Below are positions 1 to 5,514 of a stretch of DNA of 6,639 nucleotides, in pieces (position 1 is the stretch's first letter; every line of letters begins with the position of its first letter). Under the pieces are notes generated by a model. It searched no databases, was not told the DNA's origin, and was given only the letters and a program-made list of their open reading frames with translations. Source of the stretch: Comamonadaceae bacterium. GTDB taxonomy: Bacteria > Pseudomonadota > Gammaproteobacteria > Burkholderiales > Burkholderiaceae_C. The DNA lies in the NCBI GenBank assembly GCA_947464665.1, contig CANHXV010000113.1:1-6639 (forward strand). Reading direction: 5' to 3'. The position numbers and the translations under genes were made by a program.

Positions 1-341
1 ACACCCAAGACCCACTGCCAATCGGCCACAGTGTTTTCCCAAACCAAACCGCCAGAGCCTACACCTGCATTGTTGAACACAAAGTGCGGCACACCAAAAT
101 GCGCAACAACGTCTTTGGCCAAAGCTTCCATTTGCTCAGCATTGGAAACGTCAACACGCTTGGCAAAAACCTTGACCTCCAAGGCTTTGATTTCGGCTTC
201 GGCTTTGTCGAGTGCGTCTTGTTGCACATCAACCAAGACCACATTCATTTTGAGCCTGGCTGCAATGCGTGCACACTCCAAACCAAAACCAGAACCGCCG
301 CCAGTTAAAACAGCCGTTTTATTTTCAAAATTGCGAATCAT
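1..341 (-). CDS. SDR family NAD(P)-dependent oxidoreductase, 3'-truncated by the window edge
   Basis: This is the N-terminal 113 codons of a short-chain dehydrogenase/reductase; the rest lies beyond base 1. Seen directly: the glycine-rich nucleotide motif TGGGSGFG at residues 13-20, an acidic residue (Asp38) at the end of the second beta strand in VVLVD, Asp64 in the adenine-contacting position (RVDVSN), and the NNAG motif at 90-93. The catalytic Ser-Tyr-x-x-x-Lys region is off the window. In classical SDRs an Asp at the end of beta 2 favours NAD(H), so an NAD-dependent dehydrogenase is inferred. The ATG (341-339) overlaps the TGA of the upstream GST gene (340-338) as ATGA. An AAGG ribosome-binding site (349-352) sits seven bases before the start, inside the GST coding sequence, so translation is probably coupled. 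The substrate is unknown; a 3-hydroxyacyl-CoA or other alcohol from the same pathway is plausible. The family call is firm, the role is not. Confidence 0.9.
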   Translation of the reverse strand, partial: MIRNFENKTAVLTGGGSGFGLECARIAARLKMNVVLVDVQQDALDKAEAEIKALEVKVFAKRVDVSNAEQMEALAKDVVAHFGVPHFVFNNAGVGSGGLVWENTVADWQWVLG

Positions 342-1273
342 GATTTGACCTTCTTCAAAATAAATCCGTTGCGCGGAAAATGAACATGAACGGCGCCCGT
401 TCGCTGATCTTCGCGGCGCAGTATGAGTCGTGTTTTGGTAGCCGCCACCAAAGTACCTTGAGTGGGCTCTAGTCCAAAATTGTCAGCGGTGATGGTGACT
501 TCCGACCCCAAATCAATGCCATGCTCATTGACAAAGGGCATTTGAGTGACATCGCCGGGTGTGGCTTGATTGGCCGCATCTAAGGCTTGCTCAGATGTCA
601 TCTTTTCATGGACGCCATGACCGATGGCTTTCATTCGAGTCATCCAATCCTTCAGCAAAGGCGTGGCATCCAAAATGCCTGACAAACTGGGGGTACGCTC
701 CAAGGTAAACCAAATAGGATGGTAAGCAGAAAAATCGGCAATGCTGGGGGCATCGCCCAGCAAATAGGGGCGCTCAGTCAGCATGTCAGACAGACGTCGC
801 AACTGGCTTTTGTAGGTGCTGGTACCTTCTCCAATGGCCATGCGCGGGGCACCCCCTCGCATTGCAGCGCGGTCTGCTACAAAGGCTTGAACGGCTTCTT
901 CAGGCAGACCTGCAAACACATCTGCAATACCTGCAGGCTGAAAGTTGTAGGCCATGGCAGCAGAGAAAACTTGGCTGTCTGCCCACTGCGCCACAATTCT
1001 AGAGGCGCCATTGACCTGCGATGGATACAGGCTGGGAGCTGGTGCTATCTTTTCAAGCACATCTGCAATCAAAGCAGTATCGCAATAAATGTCTGCACCC
1101 ATTTGCATCACGGGTGTACGGCGATAACCGCCTGTCAATGCCGTAAGGTCTGGTTTAGGCATGATCCTGGGAATGATCACACTTTGCCAAGCTAGCTTTT
1201 TATAGCCCAAAATCAAACGAATTTTTTCAGCAAAGGGCGATATTGGATAGTGGTGCAGAATCAGTTGGATCAT
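338..1273 (-). CDS. Glutathione S-transferase family protein with an extra C-terminal domain
   Basis: A 311-residue protein, well over the roughly 200-230 residues of a plain GST. Residues 1-75 are the thioredoxin-like domain: YPISPFAEKIRL (9-20) has Tyr9/Ser12 at the usual catalytic position, Pro54 in RTPV is the cis-proline, and Asp65-Thr66 matches the acidic-plus-hydroxyl pair that holds the gamma-glutamyl end of glutathione. Residues about 85-225 are the helical domain, including the Ser177-x-x-Asp180 capping box in PSIADF. Residues about 235-311 form an additional segment rich in beta-type alternation (GSEVTITADNFG, then VHVHFPRNGF) that I cannot name with certainty. The start is supported by AGGA at 1280-1283, six bases upstream. 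It lies 29 bp after the reductase gene and overlaps the next SDR by four bases. A role in conjugating or isomerising electrophilic intermediates is inferred from the family and context. Real catalytic activity is uncertain, because many bacterial members are uncharacterised. Confidence 0.9.
   Translation of the reverse strand: MIQLILHHYPISPFAEKIRLILGYKKLAWQSVIIPRIMPKPDLTALTGGYRRTPVMQMGADIYCDTALIADVLEKIAPAPSLYPSQVNGASRIVAQWADSQVFSAAMAYNFQPAGIADVFAGLPEEAVQAFVADRAAMRGGAPRMAIGEGTSTYKSQLRRLSDMLTERPYLLGDAPSIADFSAYHPIWFTLERTPSLSGILDATPLLKDWMTRMKAIGHGVHEKMTSEQALDAANQATPGDVTQMPFVNEHGIDLGSEVTITADNFGLEPTQGTLVAATKTRLILRREDQRTGAVHVHFPRNGFILKKVKS
349..352 (-). promoter_or_regulatory. Ribosome binding site of the terminal SDR inside the GST gene
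   Basis: AAGG, within GAAGAAGG, lies seven bases before the SDR ATG at 341 and is encoded by the last lysine and valine codons of the GST gene. With the ATGA stop/start overlap at 338-341 it supports both the SDR start and translational coupling to the GST. Confidence 0.65.
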
Positions 1274-1302
1274 GGCGATTCCTATTCAATGGGCTGGCAA
1301 AG

Positions 1303-2319
1303 TTAAATCAACTTGACCACTTGCTTGCCAAAGTTGTGGCCTTTGAGCAAGCCCATGAAAGCTTCAGGTGCAGAAGCTAAACCTTGAGCAATGGTTTGTC
1401 TGGGATTGAACTTGCCGCTGGCAATCAATTCAGCCAATTCAGCCAAAGCTTCAGGCCAAACTTCCATGTGCTCACTCACAATGAAGCCTTCAATGGTCAT
1501 GCGGCTCTTCAAAATCAAGGTGGGGTTGGTCATGGGCAAGGGTTCACCGTTGTAGCCAGCAATCATGCCGCACACCGCAATGCGAGAAAAATCATTGGCA
1601 CGCAACATCACGGCATCTAGCACCATGCCGCCGACATTCTCAAAATGACCGTCAATGCCATTGGGGCATGCATCGCGCAAGGCTTTGGACAAGGAGATGT
1701 AATCCGAGTGCGCTTTGTAATCAATGCAGGCATCAAAGCCCAATTCGTTGACAACGTAATCGCACTTGGCCTTGCCACCGGCAATGCCCACCACTCGAAA
1801 ACCTCGCGCTTTGGCCAATGCACCATAAGCACTGCCCACCGCACCGCTGGCAGCACTGACAGTCACAGTGGCACCGGGTTTGGCTTGAATGATTTTGTTC
1901 AAACCATACCAAGCTGTGACACCGGGCATACCTACTGCGCCAAGGTAATGGCTCATCGAAATTTTTTCAGCGTTGACGTGCTTGAGTGCGCCAGGCACAT
2001 CTGCATTGATCAGGCTGTATGCTTGCCAGCCGCCCATGCACTGGACAGTTTGACCCACTTTGAACTTTGCATTTTTACTTTCAGCAACTTCGCCCACAGT
2101 GCCGCCAATCATGGGTTCACCCAAAGGCTGAGGTTGTGCATAATTTTTACCTGCATTCATGCGACCGCGCATGTAAGGGTCGAGGCTGAGGTAATGGTTT
2201 TTAACCAAGACTTGTCCGTCTTGTAATGCAGGCGTTTCTGCCGTGATCATTTTGAAGTTGGAAGTTGAGACCTCAGCTTCTGGGCGATTGTCTAATACGA
2301 TGGCGTGATTGATAGGCAT
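1303..2319 (-). CDS. NADP-dependent oxidoreductase, CurA/PTGR-like medium-chain reductase
   Basis: A 338-residue zinc-free medium-chain dehydrogenase/reductase of the group containing E. coli CurA, leukotriene B4 12-hydroxydehydrogenase/prostaglandin reductases and plant 2-alkenal reductases; the length is normal. Seen directly: LSLDPYMRGRM (44-54), characteristic of this group; a GroES-like N-terminal half without the cysteine/histidine cluster of zinc alcohol dehydrogenases; the Rossmann motif AASGAVGSAYG (156-166); GIAGGKAKC (178-186), where Lys185 falls at the NADP 2'-phosphate contact; and FENVGG (226-231). Family enzymes reduce the C=C bond of alpha,beta-unsaturated ketones or aldehydes with NADPH, in the cytoplasm. 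It starts 12 bp after the thioesterase stop. The region before the ATG is A-rich (AAAGAAA) with no strong Shine-Dalgarno, so translation may rely on coupling to the gene before it. In this operon it may clear unsaturated carbonyl by-products or reduce a pathway intermediate; that is inference. The substrate cannot be read from the sequence, so no symbol is given. Confidence 0.93.
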   Translation of the reverse strand: MPINHAIVLDNRPEAEVSTSNFKMITAETPALQDGQVLVKNHYLSLDPYMRGRMNAGKNYAQPQPLGEPMIGGTVGEVAESKNAKFKVGQTVQCMGGWQAYSLINADVPGALKHVNAEKISMSHYLGAVGMPGVTAWYGLNKIIQAKPGATVTVSAASGAVGSAYGALAKARGFRVVGIAGGKAKCDYVVNELGFDACIDYKAHSDYISLSKALRDACPNGIDGHFENVGGMVLDAVMLRANDFSRIAVCGMIAGYNGEPLPMTNPTLILKSRMTIEGFIVSEHMEVWPEALAELAELIASGKFNPRQTIAQGLASAPEAFMGLLKGHNFGKQVVKLI

Positions 2320-2331
2320 GTTGGTTTCTTT

Positions 2332-2760
2332 CTAATCAGTTGAAATGGGCGATGTGACCGAAGGTGTTCGCTTCACATATTTGAAAGTACCTGTGGCATG
2401 AGCACACAGTTGTCCGGTAGCGTCATAGACCTTGCCATCGGTAAAGGCCATGGTTTTGGTTCTGTGCAGCAGCAAGCCTTTGGCCACCAAATGCTCGCCA
2501 TTGTTGGCTTTGGCAGGTCGCATGAAACTCGTCTTCATCTCAATGGTGACAACGCCCATGTCTTGCTCAACACTTCGTGCCGCGGTGGCCATGACAACAT
2601 CGAGCAAGGTCATGACCGCGCCGCCATGAGTAATGTCAAATGAATTGAGATGCTGAGGGCTTGGGCTGTAATGCAACTCAGACGTGCCACTCTCAAACTT
2701 CTCAAGCGTGAAGCCGAGGCTGGCCACAAACGGAATGTGGACGCCAAAGGGAATGCTCAT
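2332..2760 (-). CDS. PaaI-family hotdog-fold acyl-CoA thioesterase
   Basis: A 142-residue single hotdog domain of the PaaI/4HBT type, of usual length. The key segment is residues 37-60: His37-Leu-Asn39, then Thr44-His45-Gly46-Gly47 and Asp54 in the long central helix. The HGG plus acidic residue is the conserved active-site arrangement of PaaI-like thioesterases. The later strands VTIEMKTSFMRPA (71-83) and the region around KVYDATGQLCAHATGTFKYV (110-129) complete the hotdog sheet. Such enzymes hydrolyse acyl- or aryl-CoA to free acid and CoA in the cytoplasm, normally as oligomers. The ATG lies eight bases after the SDR stop, with an AAGG Shine-Dalgarno (2767-2770) overlapping that stop codon, which supports this start. 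Placed among beta-oxidation-type genes, it may free CoA from stalled intermediates; the true substrate is unknown. The C-terminal residues 131-142 look like a disordered tail. Confidence 0.93.
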   Translation of the reverse strand: MSIPFGVHIPFVASLGFTLEKFESGTSELHYSPSPQHLNSFDITHGGAVMTLLDVVMATAARSVEQDMGVVTIEMKTSFMRPAKANNGEHLVAKGLLLHRTKTMAFTDGKVYDATGQLCAHATGTFKYVKRTPSVTSPISTD

Positions 2761-2766
2761 CCTAAA

Positions 2767-2770
2767 CCTT
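2767..2770 (-). promoter_or_regulatory. Ribosome binding site of the thioesterase overlapping the SDR stop codon
   Basis: AAGG on the minus strand overlaps the TAA stop (2771-2769) of the upstream SDR and sits six bases from the thioesterase ATG at 2760. Ribosomes finishing the SDR end on this site, so the two products are likely made by coupled translation. It also fixes the thioesterase start. Confidence 0.65.
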
Positions 2771-3560
2771 AACCCCCAATGATGGCGCTGACGCCACCGT
2801 CAACAGCCAACCACTGACCCGTGATGTGTTTTCCTGCATCGCTTGCATACAAAAGAGTCAGTCCCTTCAGATCTTCATCGTCACCCAAGCGCAAAAGAGG
2901 TGCATGGCTGGCCATGTTGTCTACGCCAATTTTTTCTAACAAGCCATGTGTCATTTTGCTAGGGAAAAAACCTGGACAAATTGCGTTGACTGTGATGCCA
3001 TATTTACCCCACTCACCGGCCAAGGCCTTGGTGAAATTCACCACAGCCCCTTTGGACGTGTTGTAAGCAATGGTTTGCATCTCGGGCGGGTTACCAGCCA
3101 AACCAGCAATGGAGGCGATGTTCAAAATTCGGCCATGTCGATTGGGAATCATGGACAGGTTGGCCACTTCTTGGGCCAGTATGAAATAGCCTCGAACATT
3201 CAAATTCATGACTTTGTCCCAAGCTGACACGGGATGAACTTCGGCAGCAGCACCCCAGGAAGCGCCGGCATTGTTAAGCAAGATGTCTATGCGGCCTAGT
3301 TTTTGAAATGTTTCGCGAGCCAAACGGCGGATGTCTTCTTCCTGTCCGCAATCAGCAGCGATGTAGTCGGCCTCAATGCCTGCCGCTTTCAGCTCTGCCA
3401 CAGCCTCTTCTAAATCTGCAGCCTTGCGCGAACTCAACATCAATCGTGCACCGGCTTCACCCAAGGCATGCGCCATCTGGAGCCCAAGGCCCCGAGAGCC
3501 ACCCGTGACCAGCGCAGTTTGACCTGTTAAGTCGAATAGTTGTTTGACGGTGCGAGTCAT
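2769..3560 (-). CDS. SDR family oxidoreductase (classical, complete)
   Basis: A complete 263-residue classical short-chain dehydrogenase. Seen directly: TGGSRGLG (19-26) for dinucleotide binding, SSRK (43-46) after beta 2, Asp70 contacting the adenine, NNAG (96-99), Asn121 (NLNVRG), Ser150 (NIAS) and the catalytic Tyr166-x-x-x-Lys170 (AYNTSK). The Ser-to-Tyr distance is 16 residues, against 13 in FabG, meaning a slightly longer loop (GNPPEMQT). The basic Arg45 and absence of an acidic residue at the end of beta 2 favour NADP(H) over NAD(H) by the usual SDR rule. PGFFPSKMT (196-204) marks the substrate loop, and relatives are often labelled gluconate 5-dehydrogenase-like, a name I would not trust here. 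The start is supported by AGGA (3567-3570), six bases upstream. It begins 30 bp after the acyl-CoA dehydrogenase and ends eight bases before the thioesterase. A 3-hydroxyacyl-CoA dehydrogenase or 3-ketoacyl reductase role is inferred from context. Confidence 0.94.
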   Translation of the reverse strand: MTRTVKQLFDLTGQTALVTGGSRGLGLQMAHALGEAGARLMLSSRKAADLEEAVAELKAAGIEADYIAADCGQEEDIRRLARETFQKLGRIDILLNNAGASWGAAAEVHPVSAWDKVMNLNVRGYFILAQEVANLSMIPNRHGRILNIASIAGLAGNPPEMQTIAYNTSKGAVVNFTKALAGEWGKYGITVNAICPGFFPSKMTHGLLEKIGVDNMASHAPLLRLGDDEDLKGLTLLYASDAGKHITGQWLAVDGGVSAIIGG

Positions 3561-3590
3561 GTTTAGTCCTTTGTAAAAATAATTTCAAAA

Positions 3591-5441
3591 TCAGAAAGCG
3601 TCTTCTGCCAAATTGGCGCAAGTCATGTCACGACTGCTGACGACTTGCAACCATGCATCAATTTTGGGTAACTCGTAGCGATAGAAATATTTGGCGGCGG
3701 CTTGACGGCCAGTTTGTGCAGGGGTTTGTGCACCCCTGCATGAAGCACTGACATCTAACCAGATCCAAGCCAAGACCAAATGTCCAAAAGCTTGTAAGTA
3801 AGGTACGGCATTGGCCAAGGCCTCTTGCGGTTGACCCGATGACCAAGCCATTTGGGTCGCTGCAATGACTTTTTGCAAAGCTGCGTTCAAGGCTTTTGCA
3901 TCCATCGCCAAATCCGAATACACCATCGCCTTGTCGGCTGTTTCCCTCATTCGAGCCGAAAGCAACTGCAAGCCCCTGCCCTCTTCCATCAAGACTTTGC
4001 GACCTAGCAAGTCCATGCTTTGAATGCCATGCGTACCCTCGTGAATCATGTTCAAGCGGTTGTCTCGCCAATACTGTTCAACTGGAAAATCACGCGTATA
4101 GCCATAACCGCCATGAATTTGGATGGCCAAGCTGTTGGCCTCTAGACACCATTCGCTGGGCCAGCTTTTGGCAATAGGCGTTAACACTTCCAATAACAAG
4201 CGCGCCTCATCTGCGGAGGCAACTTCGCCGGTGTGCTGCTCGTCAACCAATTTAGCGCAATACAACTCAAGGGCCAATGCACCTTCGCTGTAGGATTTTT
4301 GAGCTAGCAACATGCGTTTGATGTCGGCATGCTCAATGATGCGAACTTGCGCCTGCGCAGCATCTTTCACAACTTTCTGTGATCCTCCTGCCACTGGACG
4401 ACCTTGAGGCCGATTTTTGGCATATTCCAAACTGGCTTCGTAGCCGGCCATGCCCAACATGGTGGCGGCCATGCCAACGCCAATGCGTGCTTCGTTCATC
4501 ATGTGGAACATGTAACTTAATCCACGTCCTGGCTCGCCGACCAAATAACCCACTGCACCACTGCCATCACTGGCTGTGTTGTCTGTTTGAACTTTGAATT
4601 TGCCTTCACCAAAATTGAGTAAGGTGTTGGTGGTGCCGCGCCATCCACACTTGTGATTCAAGCCAGCCAAGGCAACATCGTTTCGAACGCCAGTCAGTTC
4701 TGCATTTTCGTTGACCAATTTCTTTGGCACAATGAAAAGTGAAATGCCGCGAACGCCTGGAATTAATTTGCCATCGGCATCGGGTATCTTGGCCAATACC
4801 AAATGAATGATATTTTCAGTCAGTTCGTGATCGCCAGCAGAAATCCACATTTTGTTGCCCTTCAGACGATAACGTGCGCCTAAGGGATCTGAAGCATAGG
4901 CGTCACCGTCTGGTGTGGCTCGGGTCATGACATCACTGAGCGACGAGCCCGCTTGAGGTTCAGACAAGCACATGGTGCCAGACCACCTGCCAGAAAACTC
5001 ATTCAATGCAAACACTTTGCGCTGTAGATCAGAGCCATGCGCCATGAGCAAATTGGCATTGCCAACTGTGAGCAAGCCAGAGCCCATGCTGACCGATGCC
5101 ATGGCAAAAAACGAATTGGCTGCTGCCTCCACCGTATAGGGCAATTGCATGCCACCGATGTCGTAATCTTGTGCTGCACTGAGCATGCCCGATTCTGCAT
5201 AGGCTTTTTGGGCGTCGTGCGTGGCTTGAGGAAGAATGACTTTCTCACCATCAAAGCGTGGTTCTTCGGTATCTACCAAACGATTGAAAGGGGCGTATTT
5301 TTCTCTGGCGATGCGCTCGCATGTGTCAAGCACGGCGTCAAAAGTTTCTCGGCTGTGATCGGAGAATCGTTCGCGTTGCTGTAGGCTCGATACTTCCAAC
5401 CATTCGTATAGCAAAAAATCTAAAGTTGACCGAAGGCTCAT
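3591..5441 (-). CDS. Acyl-CoA dehydrogenase, long DmdC-like type with C-terminal extension
   Basis: A 616-residue FAD-dependent acyl-CoA dehydrogenase, far longer than the 380-400 residues of classical ones and matching the roughly 600-residue class that includes 3-methylmercaptopropionyl-CoA dehydrogenase (DmdC). Approximate order: N-terminal helical part (1-155); CLSEPQAGSSLSD (158-170), the family signature; WISAGDHEL (199-207) in the beta domain; C-terminal helical domain with the HGGYGYTRDFPVEQYWRD motif (443-460) and Glu468 in IHEGTHGIQ, which occupies the catalytic-base position; then an extension from about 485 to the end, as in the acetyl-CoA-dehydrogenase C-terminal-like domain. It makes the 2,3-enoyl-CoA and passes electrons to ETF. 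Burkholderiales carry several paralogues, and sequence alone does not decide between medium/long acyl, branched or methylthio substrates. The start has only a weak GGGA (5453-5456), 11 bases upstream, but the N-terminus fits the family as I recall it. It opens the tightly spaced part of the operon. Confidence 0.95.
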   Translation of the reverse strand: MSLRSTLDFLLYEWLEVSSLQQRERFSDHSRETFDAVLDTCERIAREKYAPFNRLVDTEEPRFDGEKVILPQATHDAQKAYAESGMLSAAQDYDIGGMQLPYTVEAAANSFFAMASVSMGSGLLTVGNANLLMAHGSDLQRKVFALNEFSGRWSGTMCLSEPQAGSSLSDVMTRATPDGDAYASDPLGARYRLKGNKMWISAGDHELTENIIHLVLAKIPDADGKLIPGVRGISLFIVPKKLVNENAELTGVRNDVALAGLNHKCGWRGTTNTLLNFGEGKFKVQTDNTASDGSGAVGYLVGEPGRGLSYMFHMMNEARIGVGMAATMLGMAGYEASLEYAKNRPQGRPVAGGSQKVVKDAAQAQVRIIEHADIKRMLLAQKSYSEGALALELYCAKLVDEQHTGEVASADEARLLLEVLTPIAKSWPSEWCLEANSLAIQIHGGYGYTRDFPVEQYWRDNRLNMIHEGTHGIQSMDLLGRKVLMEEGRGLQLLSARMRETADKAMVYSDLAMDAKALNAALQKVIAATQMAWSSGQPQEALANAVPYLQAFGHLVLAWIWLDVSASCRGAQTPAQTGRQAAAKYFYRYELPKIDAWLQVVSSRDMTCANLAEDAF

Positions 5442-5460
5442 GTCAGTGGATGTCCCAATT

Positions 5461-5497
5461 AAAACGGGCGGCCTGCATGATTTGCGGGACGCCCGTT
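5461..5497 (-). terminator. Terminator-like GC hairpin between thiolase and acyl-CoA dehydrogenase genes
   Basis: On the minus strand, an eight-base perfect inverted repeat AACGGGCG (5497-5490) pairs with CGCCCGTT (5470-5463), with a 19-base loop, and runs into TTTTAATT (5464-5457). The stem is GC-rich but the loop is long and the T-run is broken after four bases, so an intrinsic terminator of moderate or weak strength is the best reading. It lies 17 bases after the thiolase stop and ends about 20 bases before the dehydrogenase start. The first arm can instead fold locally as CGGG-CGT-CCCG (5495-5485), which would compete with the larger stem. It may lower read-through into the downstream genes or protect the thiolase mRNA end. 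Confidence 0.5.
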
Positions 5498-5502
5498 GTC
5501 AA
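5497..5502 (-). promoter_or_regulatory. Consensus -35 hexamer TTGACA upstream of the acyl-CoA dehydrogenase (possible promoter)
   Basis: The minus strand reads a perfect TTGACA here, 55 bases before the dehydrogenase ATG, in the only gap of useful size in the window. At 17 bases spacing the sixmer is CATGCA, a poor -10 match, and 16 or 18 bases is no better. It may therefore be a weak or activator-dependent promoter, or chance. It touches the outer edge of the hairpin at 5461-5497, so a transcript begun here would not contain the full stem. Confidence 0.22.
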
Positions 5503-5514
5503 TGAAATAAAAGT

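Noticed and set aside
31..348. A 105-codon plus-strand open frame at the left end
   Set aside because: It lies opposite the truncated SDR, whose minus-strand frame has TGGGSGFG and NNAG motifs; the plus-strand product is low-complexity Ser/Thr/Lys/Ala.
719..1195. A 158-codon plus-strand open frame opposite the GST gene
   Set aside because: Cys/His-rich antisense shadow of a real gene with no family resemblance.
1645..2226. A 193-codon open frame on the plus strand opposite the CurA-like reductase
   Set aside because: It is fully antisense to a gene with clear family motifs, is rich in His, Cys, Thr and Ser with no recognisable domain, and has no convincing start context.
3658..4071. A 137-codon minus-strand frame inside the acyl-CoA dehydrogenase
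   Set aside because: Out-of-frame reading of a gene whose main frame carries the catalytic glutamate and C-terminal domain here; composition is unlike a folded protein.
5458..5463. TTTAAT on the minus strand as a -10 box for the dehydrogenase
   Set aside because: It matches five of six consensus bases but has no acceptable -35 at 16-18 bases (CGCAAA region), is the T-run of the hairpin, and would leave a very short leader.
5485..5495. CGGG-CGT-CCCG as an operator for a fatty-acid regulator
   Set aside because: The palindrome is short and its flanks are not symmetrical; it does not resemble a FadR or PsrA site that I know. It is kept only as an alternative fold of the hairpin.
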